DNA of 35,688 nt from Acidobacteriota bacterium (GCA_029862975.1 JAOTWP010000032.1:1-35688); one strand, 5' to 3'. Positions 1 to 8,317 are shown, counted from the stretch's first letter. Notes: generated from the letters alone by a model not told the origin. A program made the numbers and translations.

Positions 1-85
1 GTTCACAACACGACAGGATCGATCGTATGCATCCAGTACTACTAGTGGGTCAGTCCTTCGAGAGACTTTCCTGGGAGATGGGCTG

Positions 86-616
86 ATGTCGCAGACCCAG
101 CGGCCTTCTGCGCGATCCAACGACGACGTGGCACCGCTTGACCGGCGTCGACTGAAGACTGTTGCGGCCGCTCTCTGTTTGGTCTGGTTGGCAGGGATCG
201 TGTTGACGTTCACTCAATCGAGTTGGGGCATAGTCGAGCGAATGCTCTGGCTGGGCGCTCTGACATTTATCCCATACGCGATTGTCGGAGCGAATATCTT
301 CTCGGTCGTGCGGAAAGCCCCGAAAGCGCAGCGAGCGAAGCACCCGTTTCTGTTGGTGGCCCGCGCCATTCTGTTCGTGTTCGCTGCGCTGATGTGCAGC
401 GTCATGGCGATACGCAGGCCCCTGGGTCTCTCCGACGGGCTTTGGATCTTGTTCTTCTGGGCCGCCGCAGTGTTGGCTGTGAGAGTCGCGCGGAAGGGAC
501 TGGGCCCGGGCAGTCGATCCGCCGGAGGCGACAGCGCCTCTGGGACCACGGCGGACGGAGACGAGGGCGAGTGCCTCGAGCTTGACGAAAGGGCAAATGA
601 TGCAGGTTTTTCTTAG
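86..616 (+). CDS. four-helix membrane protein of unknown function
   Basis: A 176-residue protein that I do not recognise. After a charged N-terminus it has about four hydrophobic segments (roughly residues 24-44, 50-70, 90-110 and 117-135), then a Gly/Ser/Asp-rich polar tail, so it should sit in the inner membrane. The ATG at 86 follows GGGAGATGGG, an acceptable ribosome binding site. Its 3' end overlaps the start of the TIR-like reading frame by about 20 bases, so the two were probably co-transcribed and translationally coupled. Base composition is less GC-rich than in the rest of the window. A membrane protein coupled to a TIR protein could be a defence pair, but this is inference only. Confidence 0.6.
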   Translation: MSQTQRPSARSNDDVAPLDRRRLKTVAAALCLVWLAGIVLTFTQSSWGIVERMLWLGALTFIPYAIVGANIFSVVRKAPKAQRAKHPFLLVARAILFVFAALMCSVMAIRRPLGLSDGLWILFFWAAAVLAVRVARKGLGPGSRSAGGDSASGTTADGDEGECLELDERANDAGFS

Positions 617-960
617 TTGGTCTGGCGATCGTGCGCACTCGGTCGCACGGGCGCTGAAAGACTGGCTTGAAGACGTTGCCCTTGGGATCGACGTATTCCA
701 AGACGAGCCTCTTTCCGAGAGTCGGCATGGACCTGATTCCGGGGGCAAGAGCCCTTCCCTTGACGAGAGAGGGTGCCGGCGTGTTCAGGGATTGGACGGC
801 TCGGAACCCTGACGCGCTACTGGGAGTGTTCGTCGACGATTTCCTGGTTTCCGTGAGCGGATTCGAGGCTGGTGTTGACGATGCCATCCCTGTGTTCCTC
901 GGCTCACCAGGCAAGACAGCCGCCATGCGGGCACGCCTGCTAGGCGAGAGAGCACCGTAG
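597..960 (+). pseudogene. TIR-like domain protein, frameshifted remnant
   Basis: The first reading frame (ATG 597 or 600 after GACGAAAGGG) begins MQVFLSWSGDRAHSVARAL, the typical start of bacterial TIR-like domains (an F-I/L-S-W/Y-S strand followed by the first helix). After about 30 residues the similarity stops and this frame ends at 812. A second frame covering 667-960 continues with a GARALP stretch and later GFEAG, resembling the second half of TIR-like domains, whose conserved motif is a W-x-x-FEAG-like segment. I infer a frameshift near 670-700. Total length is about 120 residues, so little beyond the TIR domain was present or retained. It could alternatively be two unrelated frames; the N-terminal match is the solid part. 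Confidence 0.45.
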
Positions 961-1280
961 GCGAGTTCGGTTCGTGCTGGTCATCGGCCATGCGCGTAGG
1001 CATTGCGTCAGGGGTCTTGGGCCTGGAGAACTGATCCACGCCAACCGGCCCGCTGGCGTGTCTTGGCCTGGCCAGTCCGGAAGGGACCGTGGCGTGGCTC
1101 GACGAGGTGAGTGCGCTACCCTCGAGTGGGTCCATTGGCTACGACACGAGGAGGCTCTTGGAGCCGATCGGCCGGCGGCGCCGTTCGAGCACGAAGCAGG
1201 CTACTATCAGCAGAGGGAATCCCAGCCCCCAGGGTCGCTCCCCAGTCGGCTTCGGGGGACCCATCGAGGAGAGAACCGAC
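961..1280 (+). other. 320-base stretch without a recognisable gene
   Basis: I see no intact gene here. Several frames are open on both strands but none has a recognisable domain. On the minus strand around 1155-1235 a short frame reads as a hydrophobic segment followed by a run of arginines and a stop, like the C-terminal anchor of a membrane protein, possibly a decayed gene end. The last 15 bases supply the GAGGAGAG ribosome binding site of the lipoprotein gene starting at 1281. Confidence 0.4.
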
Positions 1281-2345
1281 ATGGTCGTACCGCGATGGCG
1301 GAACCTCGTTCCGGTCTTGCTTTCCCTTCTTGCTTGCGGGGAGCCGGAGAGTACTGCACCCCAGGCTTCCAGGGATGTCTCTGAGCGATCATCCGAGATC
1401 GTGGTGCCCGAAGACGCGATCGAGGTGAGCTATGCGCGGACTGAGCTCTCGGAGAGCGCCTCCTATGCGCTTCGCCGAACCTACCCGGCGGGAGAGCTTC
1501 TCGAGGAGATCGAAAGGACGTTGGATCGGCTGGAATGGAGTCCTGCGGAAGAGCGCCGGGCACAATCAGAGGTGCCAGGTGGGTACGAAGCGGGTTGGAT
1601 GGAGTGGGTGGACGCGACTGTCGATCCTCCCCAGAGAGTGCAGAGCTGGCATGCCAAATGGCACGACCGAGACGACAATACGCTGACGTACCAGCTGCGA
1701 TACATGGGCGACGACCGCGGGCTCGTCCACGTGTGGATCCAGCGCCTGACGCCGGAGTTCCAGCGGATCTCGGACTCGCTGAGGGCGGTGGTTCTGCCGC
1801 AGGTCATGGCGGAGGCGAGGAAGGCACAGGAGAGCTCCCGTCCCGCGCTGACGCAAGGTGAAGCCGACTACCTCGCAGGCGATGCAGGGGAGGAGACTCT
1901 GTCTTCGGACTACTTGGTTGTTCGACCCGTCTATCGAGGTTCTTCGGAGACCGCCGACGACCGGGCAACGTTCGACGGTCGGACCTACTACTACGACAAG
2001 AGCGAGACCTTGTTGACCGACGAACACTTCAGGAGAGACGGTGTCTCGGTCTTCGAACTGCAGACCAAAGATGGCACCGGCCTGGGGCGAATGGGAGTGG
2101 AAGTTCTGCTTACTCGTGAAGGAAGTCATCGGCTGGAGGAGTGGACGGCGGCCCATCTCGAGGAGTTTCTGGGCACGTTCCTGGGCGGAGAGCTGCAAGA
2201 GGCGGCGCGCGTCAAGGGCCCTCTGAACCGCGAGATCATCATCTGGGATCTTTCCGAGGAGGAAGCTGAAGCGGTACAAGAACGGCTGCTCGGCCCCAGT
2301 CCCGGATTGCGGTACCCGGGCACCCCGCTGGCAGACGGCAAGTGA
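1281..2345 (+). CDS. lipoprotein with SecD/SecDF head-like domain
   Basis: A 354-residue protein. ATG 1281 is preceded by GAGGAGAG and starts a short basic N-terminus, a hydrophobic stretch and the lipobox LLAC (Cys at about residue 17), so it is probably an exported lipoprotein. An in-frame upstream extension to 1089 is open but would bury the signal peptide. The C-terminal third (about residues 235-345) reads like the periplasmic P1 head subdomain of SecD: a VEVLLTREGSHRLEEWT segment, a LGTFLGGEL segment, and a final DLSEEEAEAVQERL helix. The middle is charged and unrecognised. No SecD/SecF membrane domain is nearby, so this is an isolated head-like domain and not a translocase subunit. Role unknown. 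Confidence 0.65.
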   Translation: MVVPRWRNLVPVLLSLLACGEPESTAPQASRDVSERSSEIVVPEDAIEVSYARTELSESASYALRRTYPAGELLEEIERTLDRLEWSPAEERRAQSEVPGGYEAGWMEWVDATVDPPQRVQSWHAKWHDRDDNTLTYQLRYMGDDRGLVHVWIQRLTPEFQRISDSLRAVVLPQVMAEARKAQESSRPALTQGEADYLAGDAGEETLSSDYLVVRPVYRGSSETADDRATFDGRTYYYDKSETLLTDEHFRRDGVSVFELQTKDGTGLGRMGVEVLLTREGSHRLEEWTAAHLEEFLGTFLGGELQEAARVKGPLNREIIIWDLSEEEAEAVQERLLGPSPGLRYPGTPLADGK

Positions 2346-2405
2346 GGTGGGGCCGGCTGGAAACGTGGGAATCGAAGCTCGACGAATCGTCAACGTAGGA
2401 GCGCT

Positions 2406-2819
2406 ATGGTGTCCGCATCAAACGACTTGAGAAGAGACAAGCGAGACGCCTTGGTGGGTGCGATCGCGACATATCTCGGTCTCGAGGCCATCAAGCTCCT
2501 GGCGCTCTTCCTGGACGCGCAGGATCTCGGGCTTGCGCCTTGGATGATCTGGCCCGCTGGCGTGGAGTACGGTCTCCACGGCTGGCTGGGCCTGATGTCC
2601 GGTCCGTCGGATCCGCCGACCCTTGTACTCTTCACCGTGGGCTTGGGTCTTTGCGCTGCCTGGGGGTGGTGGTTTGGCCAGCTCACCGTTGGGGCCGGCT
2701 CGCGACGTGGGACACGGCTCGCCTGGGTGGCTTCGACTACCGTGGGTCTGCTCGCCGTCGTGTCGTGGGCGACATTCTGGATTGGGCATCGACTGGGGGT
2801 CGGGTCGAAGTTCGAGTGA
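2406..2819 (+). CDS. small hypothetical membrane protein
   Basis: A 137-residue protein starting at ATG 2406 (GTAGGAGCG just upstream). It has a charged N-terminus and three to four hydrophobic segments (about residues 17-37, 43-62, 74-93 and 107-128), rich in Trp and Gly, ending in a short basic tail. I do not recognise a family. It follows the lipoprotein gene by 60 bases on the same strand and might be co-transcribed with it. Function unknown. Confidence 0.55.
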   Translation: MVSASNDLRRDKRDALVGAIATYLGLEAIKLLALFLDAQDLGLAPWMIWPAGVEYGLHGWLGLMSGPSDPPTLVLFTVGLGLCAAWGWWFGQLTVGAGSRRGTRLAWVASTTVGLLAVVSWATFWIGHRLGVGSKFE

Positions 2820-2894
2820 GTCTCCCGGTTCGGCAGTGGGGCGGAGCAGCGCGGGCGCAACGCGACGCCTCCGGCAGTGCGAGTGATGAGGCTC

Positions 2895-3170
2895 TCGTGG
2901 ATCCGGACCTCTCCGACCACGCTACGGAGCTTGCGAATCACCAGCCGGTAGGAGCTGCGGTCGTTGCCGTAGTGGCGCGGATGGTCGTTGAGAAAGCAGT
3001 AGAGGCCCCCGCTCGCCGGCATCGTCAGGCGCCCGCCGCCGTCGATGGGGAAGTGCCCGGCGCCGCCGCGACCGACCGTGCCGACGAGGCGGAACCAGTT
3101 GCTTTCGGGAAGCCGCCGCCTCGACTCGGCCCGCCGCAGCAGCCAGCGCGTCAGTCCCTGGTGCCATGGA
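2895..3170 (-). pseudogene. decayed C-terminal fragment of an unidentified protein
   Basis: The minus strand from about 3166 down to 2920 reads as plausible protein: a WHQGLTRWLLRRAESR segment, then NWFRLVGTVGR, a GGGRLTMPASGGLYCFLND stretch and a final SYRLVIRKL strand. The G-x-LY-x-FLND-x-P-x-x-Y pattern followed by a V-x-I-R strand is reminiscent of LecA/PA-IL-like or similar beta-sandwich carbohydrate-binding ends. Nothing upstream supplies a start codon or ribosome binding site, and the frame runs without sense into neighbouring sequence. I treat it as a gene fragment left after rearrangement. The family assignment is weak. Confidence 0.35.
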
Positions 3171-3284
3171 GTAGACTCGGCCCGCGAAACCGGAGGAGTC
3201 GAGGGTGGGCGTAGCGTTTTTGGGCAGGAGTGTCTGCGGGCGTTGCCGGCCGAGCGAGCTTCGCCTCTCCGCCGGAGCTCACTG

Positions 3285-4238
3285 ATGACCATCGACGAGC
3301 AGCTCGGCCCGGCGCGGCCCTTCCGGGACTTCGAAGAGGCGGCCTCGGTCGTGCTGCGGCTGCTGCAGGAGAACGTCGGCCTCGGGCTCTGGATGGTCAC
3401 GCGCAAGGAGGGCGACGACTGGATCGTCCTCACCGCGCAGGACCGGATCTACGGCGTCCAGGCGGGTCAGGTCCTGCGCTGGTCGGACTCGTTCTGCTCG
3501 CGGATGGTGCGCGGGCTCGGCCCGCGGATCGCGCCCATCGCTTCCCAGATCGCGGCCTATACCGAGGCGCCCATCGGCCGGCAGATGGAGATCGGCGCCT
3601 ACGTCGGCGTTCCCCTCCGGCGCTCCGACGGCACGCTCTTCGGCACGCTGTGCGCGGTCGACCCGAGGCCGCAGCCGGAGTCGATCGAGACCCAGCTCGA
3701 GAGCGTCGAAGTCCACGCCCGCCTTCTGGCGACGATCCTGAGCGCAGAGATGGAGCAGCAGGCCCGGCTGCGGCAGCTCGAGCGGGCGGAGGCGAGGTCC
3801 AAGACCGACCCGCTGACCGGTCTCTACAACCGCGGCGCGTGGGAGGAGACTCTCGAGATCGAAGAGAAGCGGTGCCGGCGCTACGGCAGCCCGGCCGGCG
3901 TGCTGCTCATCGATCTCGACGGGCTCAAGCAGGTCAACGACGCCGAGGGCCACGCCGCCGGCGACCGTCTCCTGAAGCGCGCCGCCCTCGTGCTCCGCGA
4001 GGCCGTGCGGGAAAGCGACTTCGTGGCGCGCATCGGCGGCGACGAGTTCGCGGTGCTGGCGCCCGACGAGAGCGCGCTCACCCTGGAACGGCTCGAGGAG
4101 AGGCTGCGCAGGAGCTTCGAGGGAGCGAGCATCGCCGCCTCGCTCGGCGGCGCCAGGCGCGACCCGCGCCAGAGCCTCGCCGCCGCGGTCGAGCAGGCGG
4201 ACAGGGTCCTCTACGCCGACAAGCGGCAGGAGCGCTAG
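3285..4238 (+). CDS. GAF-GGDEF diguanylate cyclase
   Basis: A 317-residue cytoplasmic enzyme predicted to make cyclic di-GMP from two GTP. Residues ~10-160 look like a GAF sensor domain (the segment ending GAYVGVPLRRSDGTLFGTLC is typical). A short helix leads into a GGDEF domain from DPLTGLYNR (about residue 180). The active-site loop is GGDEF at residues 251-255, and the product-inhibition I-site RxxD is present as RESD at 242-245, so both catalysis and feedback look intact. The last part is short but keeps the ADRVLYADK helix. ATG 3285 has GGAG upstream; the longer open frame from 3045 has no domain. No membrane segments are present, so the sensed signal is cytoplasmic. Confidence 0.93.
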   Translation: MTIDEQLGPARPFRDFEEAASVVLRLLQENVGLGLWMVTRKEGDDWIVLTAQDRIYGVQAGQVLRWSDSFCSRMVRGLGPRIAPIASQIAAYTEAPIGRQMEIGAYVGVPLRRSDGTLFGTLCAVDPRPQPESIETQLESVEVHARLLATILSAEMEQQARLRQLERAEARSKTDPLTGLYNRGAWEETLEIEEKRCRRYGSPAGVLLIDLDGLKQVNDAEGHAAGDRLLKRAALVLREAVRESDFVARIGGDEFAVLAPDESALTLERLEERLRRSFEGASIAASLGGARRDPRQSLAAAVEQADRVLYADKRQER

Positions 4239-4302
4239 GCCGTTCGTCTCCCCGAGAGGACTCTGGAGAGTGTCGGTCCATTGACGCTTCTCCATGCCGC
4301 GG

Positions 4303-4316
4303 TATGGTTTTCCATA
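4303..4316. promoter_or_regulatory. inverted repeat at RHH antitoxin start, likely autoregulatory operator
   Basis: TATGG, four T residues, CCATA: a perfect inverted repeat with 5-base arms that ends on the first base of the antitoxin ATG. RHH antitoxins normally repress their own operon by binding such sites. Position and symmetry are observed; the function is inferred. Confidence 0.5.
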
Positions 4317-4555
4317 TGAAGACCACGCTGAACATCGACGACACGGTGATGCAGCGGCTGCGGGAGGAGGCCGCGCGGCGCGGCACCACCATGTCGCAGC
4401 TCGTCGAAGCCGGCCTGCGGCGGGTGCTGGCGGGCGACCCGGAGGAGGCTTCCCCCGGGCGCCGTCTACCGGCTCTGCCGAGATGGCGCAGCGGTGGCGC
4501 CAGGGTCGATCTCGCGGATCGCGACGCGCTCTACGAGGTGATGGAAGGTCGCTGA
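4316..4555 (+). CDS. vapB: ribbon-helix-helix antitoxin, VapB type
   Basis: A 79-residue protein. It begins MKTTLNIDDTVMQRLREEA and continues RRGTTMSQLVEAGLRRVL, the beta-strand plus two-helix pattern of ribbon-helix-helix DNA-binding antitoxins. The C-terminal half (PALPRWRSGG to LYEVMEGR) is the disordered toxin-binding tail typical of VapB proteins. ATG 4316 was chosen because it places the RHH strand at the N-terminus. Its TGA (4553-4555) is immediately followed by the GTG start of the PIN toxin, so the two are translated together. It should neutralise that toxin and repress the operon. Confidence 0.88.
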   Translation: MKTTLNIDDTVMQRLREEAARRGTTMSQLVEAGLRRVLAGDPEEASPGRRLPALPRWRSGGARVDLADRDALYEVMEGR

Positions 4556-4990
4556 GTGATCCTCGTCGACACCAACGTCCTGCTGTATGCCGCCGACCTG
4601 GATTCGGACTTCCACTCGGTCTGTCGCGAGCGGCTCGAAGCCTGGCGCGGGCAGGCCGCGCCGGTGTACCTGACCTGGAGCATCTGCTACGAGTTCCTGC
4701 AAGTTGCCACGCATCCGCGAGTGTTCCGCGCCCCCTGGACTCTTACCCGGGCTTGGCGATTCCTGGCGGCGCTCCTGGCCGCTCCGGCGTTGGAGCTGCT
4801 GCGACCCACCGGCCGTCACGCGGCCGTGCTGGCGCAGACTCTGGTCGAGCTGCCGGATCTGCGTGGCAACGTCATCCACGACCTGCATACCGCGGTGCTG
4901 ATGCGCGAGCACGGCGTCTCCAAGATCTGTACCCGAGACGACGACTTTCACCGCTTCCCGTTTCTGACGGTCGTGGACCCCCTGCGCTGA
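4556..4990 (+). CDS. vapC: PIN-domain ribonuclease toxin, VapC type
   Basis: A 144-residue PIN-domain protein, predicted RNase toxin of a type II toxin-antitoxin pair. GTG 4556 abuts the antitoxin stop. The acidic residues of the PIN active site are visible: Asp in ILVDTN at the N-terminus, Glu in CYEF near residue 45, Asp in VIHDLHTAVL and Asp in the TRDDDF block near the C-terminus. Length is normal for VapC. Activity on RNA is family knowledge; the specific target cannot be read from sequence. Confidence 0.9.
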   Translation: MILVDTNVLLYAADLDSDFHSVCRERLEAWRGQAAPVYLTWSICYEFLQVATHPRVFRAPWTLTRAWRFLAALLAAPALELLRPTGRHAAVLAQTLVELPDLRGNVIHDLHTAVLMREHGVSKICTRDDDFHRFPFLTVVDPLR

Positions 4991-5046
4991 GCCACGGCTC
5001 ACGCGGCGATGACGATCTCGGGGGAGGCTAGCGGTGCACGCCGGGA

Positions 5047-6387
5047 TCAAGCCGCGGCGGCGATGGGCCGGCGGGCCAGGCCCCAGACGACCACCGCCGA
5101 GGCGGCGGCGATGAAGCACAGGATGCCCGCGAAGACGAACGCCAGCACGTACTTGCCGGTGGCGTCGAAGAGCGCCCCGCCGACCACGGGGCCGAGGATG
5201 CCTGCCACGCCGTAGGCGGTGAAGATCCAGCCGTAGTTCATGCCCAGGTTCTTGGTGCCGAAGTAGTCCGCGGTGGCGGAGGGGAAGAGGGCGAAGTTGC
5301 CGCCGAAGTTGAGCCCCACCCAGGCCGAGGCGAGGAAGATGGCGAGCGGCGAGTGGACGCTCACGAGCAGCATGAAAGCCATCCCCTGGGCCAGGAACAT
5401 GATCATCATGGCCCGCGGGCGGTCGATGACGTCGCTCACCTTGCCCCAGAAGATGCGGCCCAGGGCGTTGAAGATGGCGAGGATGCCCACCGGCTCGACG
5501 AAGCGGCCGAAGGTGCCCATCCACTGCGGCGCGAAGGTGCGGCCGGCGAGGATCGAGCCCATGAGCGGCTTCCACTGCCCGATCGCCATGAGGCCCGAGG
5601 TGGCGCCGAAGATGAAGGTGAGCCACAGCATGCAGGCCAGAGGCGTCGCCAGCATGTCCCGCCACTCGAGATCGCGCTGCGCCTTGGCGATCCCCGGGTC
5701 GGGGCTCCAGCCCGGCGGCGACCAGCCGGCGGGCGGGTTGCGCAGCAGGGCGGCGCCGGCCAGGACGGCGGCGCCGGCGACGAGGCCGTGCAGCACGAAG
5801 AAGGTCTTCCAGCCGATGCCCATGCCGGCGCCCTTCGAGATCCCGAGCCCGACGAGGAGGATCTGCGACAAGCCGAGCGCCGCCTCGCCCTCCGCCGGGG
5901 GCAGCAGGAGCGTCGACGCCGGACCGGCGAAGAAGAGGGCGCCGGCGCCGAAGCCGGCGACGGCGAGGCCGGTGATGAGCCCCTTCTTGTCGGGGAACCA
6001 CTTGACGGCCGCGGCGATCGGGCAGACGTAGGCGAAGCCGATGCCGGCGCCGCCGACGACGCCGTAGGTGAGATAGAGGGCCCACGGCCGGCTCTCGGCG
6101 ACGAGGAGGGCCCCGAGGAGGAAGGAGAGCCCGAGCAGGATGCCGCCGATCGAGGCGACCTTGCGCGGCCCGATCCGGTCCTGCAGCCGGCCGGCCGGGA
6201 TCATCGTGACGGCGAACGCGACCAGCGCGAACGAGAACGCCCACTGGGTCGTCGTGCGGCTCCAGCCAAACTCCTGCTCGAGGGGCTTCACGAAAACGCT
6301 GAAGGCGTAGACGGTTCCCAGGATGATCTGGACGACGAGCCCGCCCACGACCACCAGCCAACGGTTCGTCGAGTCGTCGTCGCGCAT
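5047..6387 (-). CDS. MFS transporter, oxalate/formate antiporter (OFA) family
   Basis: A 446-residue inner-membrane protein with about 12 hydrophobic segments. The N-terminus RWLVVVGGLVVQIILGTVYAF-like segment and the following VFVKPLEQEFGW are characteristic of OFA-family major facilitator proteins. The MFS loop 2-3 motif is visible as GRLQDRIGPRKV, and a loop region around residues 180-225 is Pro/Gly rich. OFA members exchange small monocarboxylates or dicarboxylates such as oxalate, formate or pyruvate; the substrate here cannot be told. ATG 6387 follows GGAGGAGAGC on the minus strand. It stands alone between the vapBC pair and the small membrane peptide. Confidence 0.88.
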   Translation of the reverse strand: MRDDDSTNRWLVVVGGLVVQIILGTVYAFSVFVKPLEQEFGWSRTTTQWAFSFALVAFAVTMIPAGRLQDRIGPRKVASIGGILLGLSFLLGALLVAESRPWALYLTYGVVGGAGIGFAYVCPIAAAVKWFPDKKGLITGLAVAGFGAGALFFAGPASTLLLPPAEGEAALGLSQILLVGLGISKGAGMGIGWKTFFVLHGLVAGAAVLAGAALLRNPPAGWSPPGWSPDPGIAKAQRDLEWRDMLATPLACMLWLTFIFGATSGLMAIGQWKPLMGSILAGRTFAPQWMGTFGRFVEPVGILAIFNALGRIFWGKVSDVIDRPRAMMIMFLAQGMAFMLLVSVHSPLAIFLASAWVGLNFGGNFALFPSATADYFGTKNLGMNYGWIFTAYGVAGILGPVVGGALFDATGKYVLAFVFAGILCFIAAASAVVVWGLARRPIAAAA

Positions 6388-6654
6388 GCTCTCCTCCGGC
6401 GGCGGCCGCGAGTCCGGCGATCCGGCGGAGCGGGAGTGCTCCCGATCGACCTCGCTCGCGGCCCCCTCGAAGGCAAGCTAGCACCGGCGTGGGCCGGGGA
6501 AACGCTCTCGGGGGGTGGGTGCCGGCCCCCACTCGGAAGGGTCGACGGACTCGGCGGGGTAGGGAGGTCCGCCGGCCTCGAAGCCCCGCGAAAGCCGCTA
6601 CGATGGGTGTCGCGAGACCGGAACGACCGACCCGACCTGGCGAAGGAGATGGCG

Positions 6655-6867
6655 ATGGAGAGGAGCGCTGGCGGCCGCGGCGACGGGAACCTTCAGATGT
6701 CCGAGATCGTGCTCCTGTGGGCAATCGTCCTGCTCGAGCTCCTCTCGCCGGTTCCGGCCGCCCTGACGTTCGGCGCGATCTACGTGCTGGCGGTCCGGCC
6801 GCCGGCTTTCCTCGACCTCGTCGAGCGTCTCTACGGCAAGGTGGGGGCGACCGGCGCCGGCGGCTGA
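6655..6867 (+). CDS. small membrane peptide (70 residues)
   Basis: A 70-residue open frame behind a good ribosome binding site (AAGGAG at 6643-6648, six bases before ATG 6655; the ATG at 6649 is too close to it). After a short glycine-rich start it has a long hydrophobic region (about residues 16-49, SEIVLLWAIVLLELLSPV onwards, broken by two prolines) that could form one or two membrane helices, then a short amphipathic tail. No family recognised. It is divergent from the MFS gene. The ribosome binding site and hydrophobic pattern argue that it is real. Confidence 0.5.
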   Translation: MERSAGGRGDGNLQMSEIVLLWAIVLLELLSPVPAALTFGAIYVLAVRPPAFLDLVERLYGKVGATGAGG

Positions 6868-6872
6868 CGTCC

Positions 6873-6915
6873 GGCGGCTGGCCTCCGGCAAGACATCGGG
6901 CGGCTGGCCTCCGGC
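6873..6915. repeat. two-copy direct repeat, 26-base period
   Basis: A 17-base unit (GGCGGCTGGCCTCCGGC) occurs at 6873-6889 and again at 6899-6915; a degenerate version precedes it at the end of the small peptide gene. It lies in the 115-base gap between that gene and the korB stop. No function assigned. Confidence 0.6.
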
Positions 6916-6982
6916 GACCGATCTCGGGGCGACGACCCGGTCGCCTGGCGCCCTCCGAGCGGTCGCGTCTCCAGGGCGGCGC

Positions 6983-8317
6983 TCAGAGTCCGGAGGCCAG
7001 GCTCCACCCGGCCGCGATGGCCGCCAGATTGCCTGCCCGGTACTCCTCCGGACCGAGACGGGCGGCCTCCTCCAGGGCCTCTTTCGGCAGCAGGCCCAGA
7101 GCGCCGAGGACCGCGGCCAGGGCGGCGAGCGAGCGGTTGAGCTTGCCGGGAGCTCGAGAGAGGTCGATGGGCGTCACGGGGGCGCGCGTCGGCAGCTCGC
7201 CGAGCTCCGGTACGGCGAAGACCCGGCCGTCCTCGCCCATGGCGGCGAGGTGGCGGCCGACCTTCTTCAAGCCGTCCGTGGAGAGGACGAGGAGGGCGTC
7301 CGGCGTCTCGACGCCCGTGTACTCGATGGGCTCGGGGCTCAGGATCTGGGCCGACAGGCTGTGCCCGGTCTGGACGGTCACCGGGTAGTCGTCGCGCTGC
7401 GACGCCGCGAGGCCCGACAGGATGGCCGCCTCGCTGGCCAGGCGGACGGCGGTGCGCACCTTCTGGCCGGCCGAGCCGGCGACGACGAGCTCGAAGCGGC
7501 GCGCGAGCGCCGCCGCGAAGCGCGGCTCGAGCCCCTTGGGCGGCAGGCTCGGGGAGTCCGGCCGCGGCGGGTTGGCGGCGCGGTAGGCCGCGCCGTAGTC
7601 GGCCACCTCCTCGTGGCGCACGACGCCGGTCGCGAAGCCGAGCTCGTCGAGGGTGGCGAAGAGCGCCTGGCGGGAGAACTGGTTGCCGCGCACGTAGTAG
7701 GCGGTGCAGAGCTCCCAGATGTCGAGGATCGCGAACCCGGGCGCCCGCACGGCCTCGGCGATTCGCGCCGGCAGGTCCTTGTCGAAGCTCGTGCCGCGGT
7801 AGACGTAGCCCGCCCCGTTGACGGCCGCCGTGGCGGCGACGTCGAGCGGCCGCTCGAGGTTGCCGGCGGTGGTGGTCGAAGTCACCGCGCCGGCCGGGGT
7901 GGTCGTTGAGTGCTGCCCGCCGGTCATCCCGAAGTTCAGGTTGTTGAAGACGAGGACCGTGATCCCGATGTTGCGCCGCGCCGCGTTGATCAGATGGGTG
8001 CCGCCGATGCCCGTGCCGCCGTCGCCCATGACGACGAGCACGTCGAGCTCCGGGCGGGCGAGCTTGATGCCGCAGGCGTAGGTCACGCTGCGGCCGTGCA
8101 GGCCGTGGAAGGCGCTGGTGGCGAAGTACTGGTCCGAGAGGCCGGCGCAGCCGATGTCGCTGACGAGGACGATCTCGCGCGGATCGCGGTCCAGCAGCCT
8201 GAACGCCTCGTTCAGGTGGTTCAAGATGACCGTGTGGCCGCAGCCCGGGCAGAACGGGTAGGGGCTCTCGTTGCGGTAGGTCGCAAGCGGCGTGATGGTC
8301 GTCGGGCCGGCGCTCAT
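6983..8317 (-). CDS. korB: 2-oxoacid:ferredoxin oxidoreductase, fused beta-gamma subunit
   Basis: A 444-residue subunit that binds thiamine pyrophosphate and decarboxylates a 2-oxoacid (probably 2-oxoglutarate) to the acyl-CoA, reducing ferredoxin. The N-terminal half is a KorB-type beta subunit: FCPGCGH near residue 23, DIGCAGL, and the TPP/Mg motif GDGGTGIGGTHLINAARRN followed by FNNLNFGMTGGQ. From about residue 290 a second domain begins (ELVVAGSAGQKVRTAVRLAS, later VQTGHSLSAQILSPEPIEY) that matches the gamma subunit. So beta and gamma are one polypeptide. ATG 8317 overlaps the korA stop by four bases (8314-8317). No ferredoxin-like delta subunit is encoded next to it. A much longer open frame upstream in the same phase is not coding. 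Confidence 0.9.
   Translation of the reverse strand: MSAGPTTITPLATYRNESPYPFCPGCGHTVILNHLNEAFRLLDRDPREIVLVSDIGCAGLSDQYFATSAFHGLHGRSVTYACGIKLARPELDVLVVMGDGGTGIGGTHLINAARRNIGITVLVFNNLNFGMTGGQHSTTTPAGAVTSTTTAGNLERPLDVAATAAVNGAGYVYRGTSFDKDLPARIAEAVRAPGFAILDIWELCTAYYVRGNQFSRQALFATLDELGFATGVVRHEEVADYGAAYRAANPPRPDSPSLPPKGLEPRFAAALARRFELVVAGSAGQKVRTAVRLASEAAILSGLAASQRDDYPVTVQTGHSLSAQILSPEPIEYTGVETPDALLVLSTDGLKKVGRHLAAMGEDGRVFAVPELGELPTRAPVTPIDLSRAPGKLNRSLAALAAVLGALGLLPKEALEEAARLGPEEYRAGNLAAIAAGWSLASGL

Noticed and set aside
1089..1280. N-terminal extension of the SecD-head-like lipoprotein
   Set aside because: It is out of keeping with the signal peptide and lipobox beginning at 1281, which has its own ribosome binding site.
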